Shown here: one piece after another, positions 60,726-64,000 of the stretch
Position numbering within the stretch: position 1 is the first letter of the stretch
How the letters are laid out: each line of letters starts with the position of its first letter
DNA from: Myroides odoratus
GTDB taxonomy: Bacteria > Bacteroidota > Bacteroidia > Flavobacteriales > Flavobacteriaceae
Length of the DNA stretch: 64,000 nt
Assembly: GCF_001549985.1 (NCBI RefSeq)
Contig: NZ_LROZ01000002.1
Location: 1 to 64,000 of the forward strand
Direction of reading: 5' to 3'
Made by a program: the position numbers and the translations under genes
The notes under the pieces: generated by a model
What the model was told of the DNA's origin: nothing
The model's database searches: none
What the model saw: the letters and a program-made list of their open reading frames with translations, nothing else

Positions 60726-61703
60726 TTACTGGGGATTAATGTCTTGTTCAAATTGTGCTTTTGACGGTTCTTTGGGGTCATAGAACAAATCACAATGGGT
60801 TTGATTTTTAATACTTCCCACCTCGAGTAAAGACACTATTTTTTTTATTTTTACTTGATGAATTATCCCTCGATCATCGGTATATTCTACATCAAATCGA
60901 ACTTCAGGTTGTTCATTGATATAGGTTCCTGTCTGTTGAACGCTTAAAATGGTTCCATTGGCTCGTTTGCCTCTAAATTTCAATGCTAGACTAGCTGTTC
61001 CAATATTCATTTTTCTAAAAATCAAGAACTTTACAATCACGTAAATAAGGCCCGTAAATAGAATTAAAAAGCCAGCACTACTGATTAAAGGATGACTCAA
61101 CGTTAGAAAACGCCAACCATAGCCTTCACTTTCTAATTGATAAGAAAACGCATAGTAGTACAGCACAGCTGCTAAGAGAAGTAGCCACAAGGCAAAAAAC
61201 AATCCATTTATTCGCCCTTTGGTTCCTTCCAAAATAACATAAGGTTGTTTCTTAAAAGTTGGATCTACGCGTAAATGAATCATTTTTCCTTCAACAAAAC
61301 GGTTTTGTTCTGGCTTAGAATCGTTAATGTCCATCTGGTGCTGAATGCTTTCGTTCTCCAGATTGTGCAACTTCAGAACCACCGATCGAATGGCAATATT
61401 TTGCTTAAAAATTGAATTAGCGCTCACTTGAGCAATACGCGCATCTAGGCGTTTACCCGTTTGGTTAATTTGCGTAATATTTCGCTTAGACTGAATGGTA
61501 TACTTGAAGACCAAGTACAATAAAACAGCAAATATAACCACCCAAAGGGCTATACTCAATCCTAAATACACCAACGCTTCTGTCGGGTTTACCGTTGCTA
61601 AGTGATGCCTCTGAAATTCACTCCCATAATAGATAATTGCAGGATGAGCGAAAATAAAATACAAGAAAAACAAAAGCCAAAAAAGCCCAAAAATCTTACT
61701 CAT
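60726..61703 (-). CDS. Polytopic membrane protein with soluble domains, 325 aa
   Basis: The protein has about four membrane spans (near 5-24, 43-67, 166-187 and 208-229). Between spans 2 and 3 is a soluble stretch (TGKRLDARIAQVSAN), and after span 4 a second beta-rich segment (FRGKRANGTILSVQQTGTYINEQPEVRFDVEYTDDRGI). Both resemble DUF3592-like domains. It has no enzymatic motif. It heads a three-gene unit with the lipoprotein and GNAT genes. Confidence 0.6.
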   Translation of the reverse strand: MSKIFGLFWLLFFLYFIFAHPAIIYYGSEFQRHHLATVNPTEALVYLGLSIALWVVIFAVLLYLVFKYTIQSKRNITQINQTGKRLDARIAQVSANSIFKQNIAIRSVVLKLHNLENESIQHQMDINDSKPEQNRFVEGKMIHLRVDPTFKKQPYVILEGTKGRINGLFFALWLLLLAAVLYYYAFSYQLESEGYGWRFLTLSHPLISSAGFLILFTGLIYVIVKFLIFRKMNIGTASLALKFRGKRANGTILSVQQTGTYINEQPEVRFDVEYTDDRGIIHQVKIKKIVSLLEVGSIKNQTHCDLFYDPKEPSKAQFEQDINPQ

Positions 61704-61829
61704 GTACGTATTTTTTGTTTAGTTTTTTCGTGTAAGGTGAAGGTAATACGCTAGTAGAAATCTATTTTTTGTTTGATGATGCTACAAAACTACAAAAAAA
61801 GCAATAAAACGAAGCAAAGGAAAAGGGGG

Positions 61830-62207
61830 TTTGTTTTTTGTTCTTTGCTCTTTGTGCTTTGTTCTTTGCTCTTTGTTCTTTGCTCTTTGCTCTTTGTTCT
61901 TTGTTATTTGCTCTTTGTTATTTGCTCTTTGTTATTTGCTCTTTGTTATTTGCTCTTTGTTCTTTGCTCTTTGTTCTTTGCTCTTTGTTCTTTGCTCTTT
62001 GTTCTTTGCTCTTTGCTCTTTGTTCTTTGCTCTTTGTGCTTTGCTCTTTGTTTTTTGTTCTTTGCTCTTTGTTCTTTGCTCTTTGCTCTTTGTTATTTGT
62101 TTTTTGCTCTTTGTTTTTTGCTCTTTGTTCTTTGCTCTTTGTTCTTTGCTCTTTGTTCTTTGCTCTTTGCTCTTTGTGCTTTGCTCTTTGTTCTTTGTTA
62201 TTTGCTC
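61830..62207 (-). repeat. Heptamer tract, locus 3 (54 units)
   Basis: The plus strand reads 54 consecutive TTTGNNN heptamers (TTTGCTC, TTTGTTC, TTTGTTA, TTTGTGC and others) with no phase break over 378 bases. On the minus strand they are CAAAGAG-type, the same sense as at 29502 and 33963. All three plus frames are open and encode Leu/Phe/Cys-rich low-complexity peptide, which I do not treat as a gene. Confidence 0.92.
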
Positions 62208-62236
62208 TTTGTGAGGTTTGTGCTTTGCTCGATTTT

Positions 62237-62329
62237 CTCACCTTCTCACCCTCTCATCGCCTCACCCTCTCATCGCCTCACCCTCTCATCGCCTCACCCC
62301 CTCACCTTCTCACCCCCTCACCTTCTCAC
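62237..62329 (-). repeat. Octamer tract, locus 3 (11 units)
   Basis: The plus strand reads eleven 8-base units in exact phase (CTCACCTT, CTCACCCT, CTCATCGC and so on). It begins 8 bases after the 62338 gene's stop in that gene's direction, with the heptamer tract next to it. Confidence 0.85.
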
Positions 62330-62337
62330 AAAAAAAA

Positions 62338-63492
62338 CTACTCTTCCACTTCAAAAATCGCTTGAATCGAAACACTAGATCCTAGTGGCAAGGAGCTTGC
62401 GCCTCCTGTATTTCTCGTATGCTTTCCTTTTTCTCCCAATACCTCAACGACCAAATCCGATGCGGGATTCATCAATACTGCGTGTTGCGTATAGGTATCT
62501 ACCGTATTAAAAGCCCCTATCAGTTGAACGCAGCGTTGTACTTTATTTAAATCTCCCCCTACAGCGTCTTTCAAAATAGCTAATACATTCAGCATGGTTA
62601 CCTTGGTTGCTTCTTTTACTTGCTCTTCTGTGACCTCTACCCCTAATTTTCCTGGATTGAATATTTTTCCGTCTTTCAAGGCCACTTGATTAATAAACAC
62701 CAAATTACCAGAACGCACATACAGCTCGTAATTGCCTACGGGTTTGGGTAAATTAGGTAATTCTATTTTTTTATCCTTCAAGCGTTGATTAACATCTACG
62801 ACTGCTTGCGTTTGCTTTGTTTTCACTACAGGTTGTGCCTTTTTATTTCCGCGTAATGCACTGGCAACTCGAGCTAATTTTTCTCCTTGGTTTTGCGCCA
62901 AATAACGCTCTTCTTGGGTCGGTCGGTCTCCTTTGTTAATAGACATCGGACTCGTAACGCCTAATACGGAATTCCCTTGCTTTTTGGTGGTATCTATTTG
63001 ATCAAACCCTTGAATGCCATTGGGAATTAACAACATCCCATGAACTGCCAAGGTATTCCAAAAAGCCTGTAACGCCAATTCATTTGCTGCACCACTGCCC
63101 CCTGACATAAACACTGTAGCGGGTTTTTCTTCCAATGCACGTGCCGTCCATAAGTCAATCGTTTGGGCAAAGAAAACACTCATTCCCGTGCTGATATTTC
63201 CAAAATAAACAGGAGAACCAAAGGCAATTCCGTCGTATTGAGGTAATTCATCCACCTCGACCAAAGGAACAGCAGCTAATGCTGGGAGATTGTTCTCTTT
63301 TACCTTCTTAATTGTCGCTTTAGCACCTGGCCAGCGCTCAATACCTTGAGCGATTTCTTTAGCTAGCGTATACGTACCGCCTTGATCAGAATCAAAGAGT
63401 ACTAAAATATGAGTGGTCGGTTCTTGTGCCATACTGTGTTGGGTAGTTAAAATTAATACGATTGCAAGGAGCAGGGTCGATACTTGTTTCAT
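62338..63492 (-). CDS. Exported WrbA-like flavodoxin / RidA-family fusion
   Basis: The 384-residue protein has a signal peptide ending SMAQ (about residue 22). Residues 25-210 form a flavodoxin/WrbA-like domain: HILVLFDSDQGGTYTLAKEIAQG, then GIAFGSPVYFGNISTGMSVFF near 88-108 and VFMSGGSGAANELALQAFW. A linker is followed by a RidA/YjgF domain (about 235-384): PVGNYELYVRSGNLVFINQVALKDGK, RCVQLIGAFN, and NTGGASSLPLGSSVSIQAIFEVEE. The two families are normally separate cytoplasmic enzymes, so export and fusion are unusual. Divergent from an AraC gene. Confidence 0.8.
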   Translation of the reverse strand: MKQVSTLLLAIVLILTTQHSMAQEPTTHILVLFDSDQGGTYTLAKEIAQGIERWPGAKATIKKVKENNLPALAAVPLVEVDELPQYDGIAFGSPVYFGNISTGMSVFFAQTIDLWTARALEEKPATVFMSGGSGAANELALQAFWNTLAVHGMLLIPNGIQGFDQIDTTKKQGNSVLGVTSPMSINKGDRPTQEERYLAQNQGEKLARVASALRGNKKAQPVVKTKQTQAVVDVNQRLKDKKIELPNLPKPVGNYELYVRSGNLVFINQVALKDGKIFNPGKLGVEVTEEQVKEATKVTMLNVLAILKDAVGGDLNKVQRCVQLIGAFNTVDTYTQHAVLMNPASDLVVEVLGEKGKHTRNTGGASSLPLGSSVSIQAIFEVEE

Positions 63493-63542
63493 GTTGATTT
63501 ATTTTGACTTGTTCTATACAAAGATACACTTGCTTTTTTTAT

Positions 63543-63550
63543 TAACTTTG
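63543..63550 (+). promoter_or_regulatory. -7 box of the terminal AraC gene
   Basis: TAACTTTG matches TAnnTTTG, only 11 bases before the ATG, so the mRNA would be nearly leaderless. Confidence 0.5.
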
Positions 63551-63561
63551 CCAAAAAGTAT

Positions 63562-64000
63562 ATGCAAAACGACACACCCAAATGTGGATTGATTGAACAG
63601 AATCAGGGAAATTATACGGATAAGCTAGCGATTGATGCCTATTTTTGGTATGTACAAGATTGGCAACATGATACGTATACTCACACTCATCAACGCTACC
63701 AATTGACGTATGTAGAACAAGGATATCAATATTTCCATCTGGATACTAAAACCTATTTAGTTCCGCAACATCACGTCATTTGGATTCCCTCTCATACCAC
63801 GCACCGCATTAGTTCAGAAGCTAAAACCGTTCACTTACGCGTGGCTCTATTTAAAACAGTTCCTCAAGATGATTTCTTCCAACACGTACACGTTTTTTCA
63901 GCTCCCCCAGTACTAAAAGAAATGCTGTTGTATGCAAGTAAGTGGAATCAAGTCGTTGATGAAAATCCCGATCAAGCGCTTTTTATCCAAGCCATTTTGA
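63562..64000 (+). CDS. AraC-type regulator, N-terminal cupin part (runs off the window)
   Basis: The 146 visible residues start MQNDTPKCGLIEQNQGNYTD and form a cupin-like sensor domain with THTHQRYQLTYVEQGYQYFHL near 41-61 and LVPQHHVIWIPSHTTHRISSEA near 66-87. This resembles the AraC protein at 52692 in architecture. The DNA-binding domain is beyond the window. It is divergent from the WrbA-RidA fusion gene 69 bases away and may control it. The complete family assignment depends on the missing part. Confidence 0.7.
   Translation, partial: MQNDTPKCGLIEQNQGNYTDKLAIDAYFWYVQDWQHDTYTHTHQRYQLTYVEQGYQYFHLDTKTYLVPQHHVIWIPSHTTHRISSEAKTVHLRVALFKTVPQDDFFQHVHVFSAPPVLKEMLLYASKWNQVVDENPDQALFIQAIL

Noticed and set aside
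61773..62378. Long open frames of Leu/Phe/Cys-rich peptide across the heptamer tract
   Set aside because: A stop-free 7-base repeat is open in all three frames by construction; no independent evidence of translation.

Overview
The window looks like chromosome of a Flavobacteriaceae bacterium (Bacteroidota), most like Myroides. It is AT-rich. Many genes are preceded by the Bacteroidota -7 promoter element TAnnTTTG rather than by E. coli-type promoters or Shine-Dalgarno sites. Many exported proteins carry Bacteroidota-style lipoprotein signals. Family markers include DUF2480, TPR histidine kinases, an AOS-family lipid enzyme and short UvrA paralogues. The genus is inferred from memory of protein style, not from a search.

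Layout. 1-1416: end of a fatty-acid/polyketide-like operon (hotdog protein plus unknown). 1702-5560: short UvrA-like ATPase and a serine-hydrolase lipoprotein. 6039-14307: mixed small genes (coiled-coil membrane protein, exported metallo-beta-lactamase hydrolase, HxlR regulator, S24-like repressor without catalytic residues, lipocalin, SUKH protein, Tam-like methyltransferase). 14510-17409: Fe-S-type regulator divergent from superoxide dismutase, DUF2480, an FMN reductase and a ferredoxin, with a near-perfect operator between them. 17475-24245: AraC regulator, a structured-RNA candidate, a His-rich Spy/CpxP-like protein, an AOS enzyme, an FAD monooxygenase, an AlkC/AlkD-like HEAT protein and a 31-residue ORF. 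24567-27237: an overlapping 7TM protein / histidine kinase / LuxR regulator operon. 27272-37707: acetyltransferase, hydrolase, guaB, HMG-CoA lyase, SseB plus chloramphenicol-acetyltransferase-like pair, lipoproteins, PhnP-like hydrolase. 37772-42939: META lipoprotein, SugE/Gdx exporter, then a signalling island of two paralogous response regulators around a TPR histidine kinase and a small lipoprotein ending in two copies of a 12-residue peptide. 43250-47147: GyrI-like, DUF1801, nitrilase, GNAT and GrpB genes. 47602-48076: three identical tRNA-Tyr genes and an opposing tRNA-Cys-like gene. 48365-52040: pyridoxal kinase, DegT aminotransferase and serine hydroxymethyltransferase. 52692-57569: AraC plus a TolC/HlyD/MFS efflux operon. 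57729-59516: flavohaemoglobin and its Rrf2/NsrR-type regulator. 59621-63492: small operon, giant heptamer tract and an exported WrbA-RidA fusion. 63562-end: start of another AraC regulator.

Two things stand out. First, at three genes (ending at 29311, 33861 and 62338) the 3' end is followed, always in the gene's sense direction, by an 8-nt repeat tract and then a 7-nt repeat tract of the form CAAAGAG/CAAAGAA/CAAATAA. The longest has 54 heptamers in uninterrupted phase. A different heptamer family supplies the stop codon of the gene at 23042. Second, the island at 38785-42939 has the layout expected of a peptide-sensing system, with a lipoprotein precursor carrying near-identical tandem C-terminal peptides beside a TPR sensor kinase. 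That function is inference only.

Functional links seen: redox and Fe-S stress (regulator, SOD, ferredoxin), nitric oxide detoxification (Hmp, Rrf2), drug efflux (SugE, TolC/HlyD/MFS), PLP metabolism (kinase plus two PLP enzymes) and several two-component systems.
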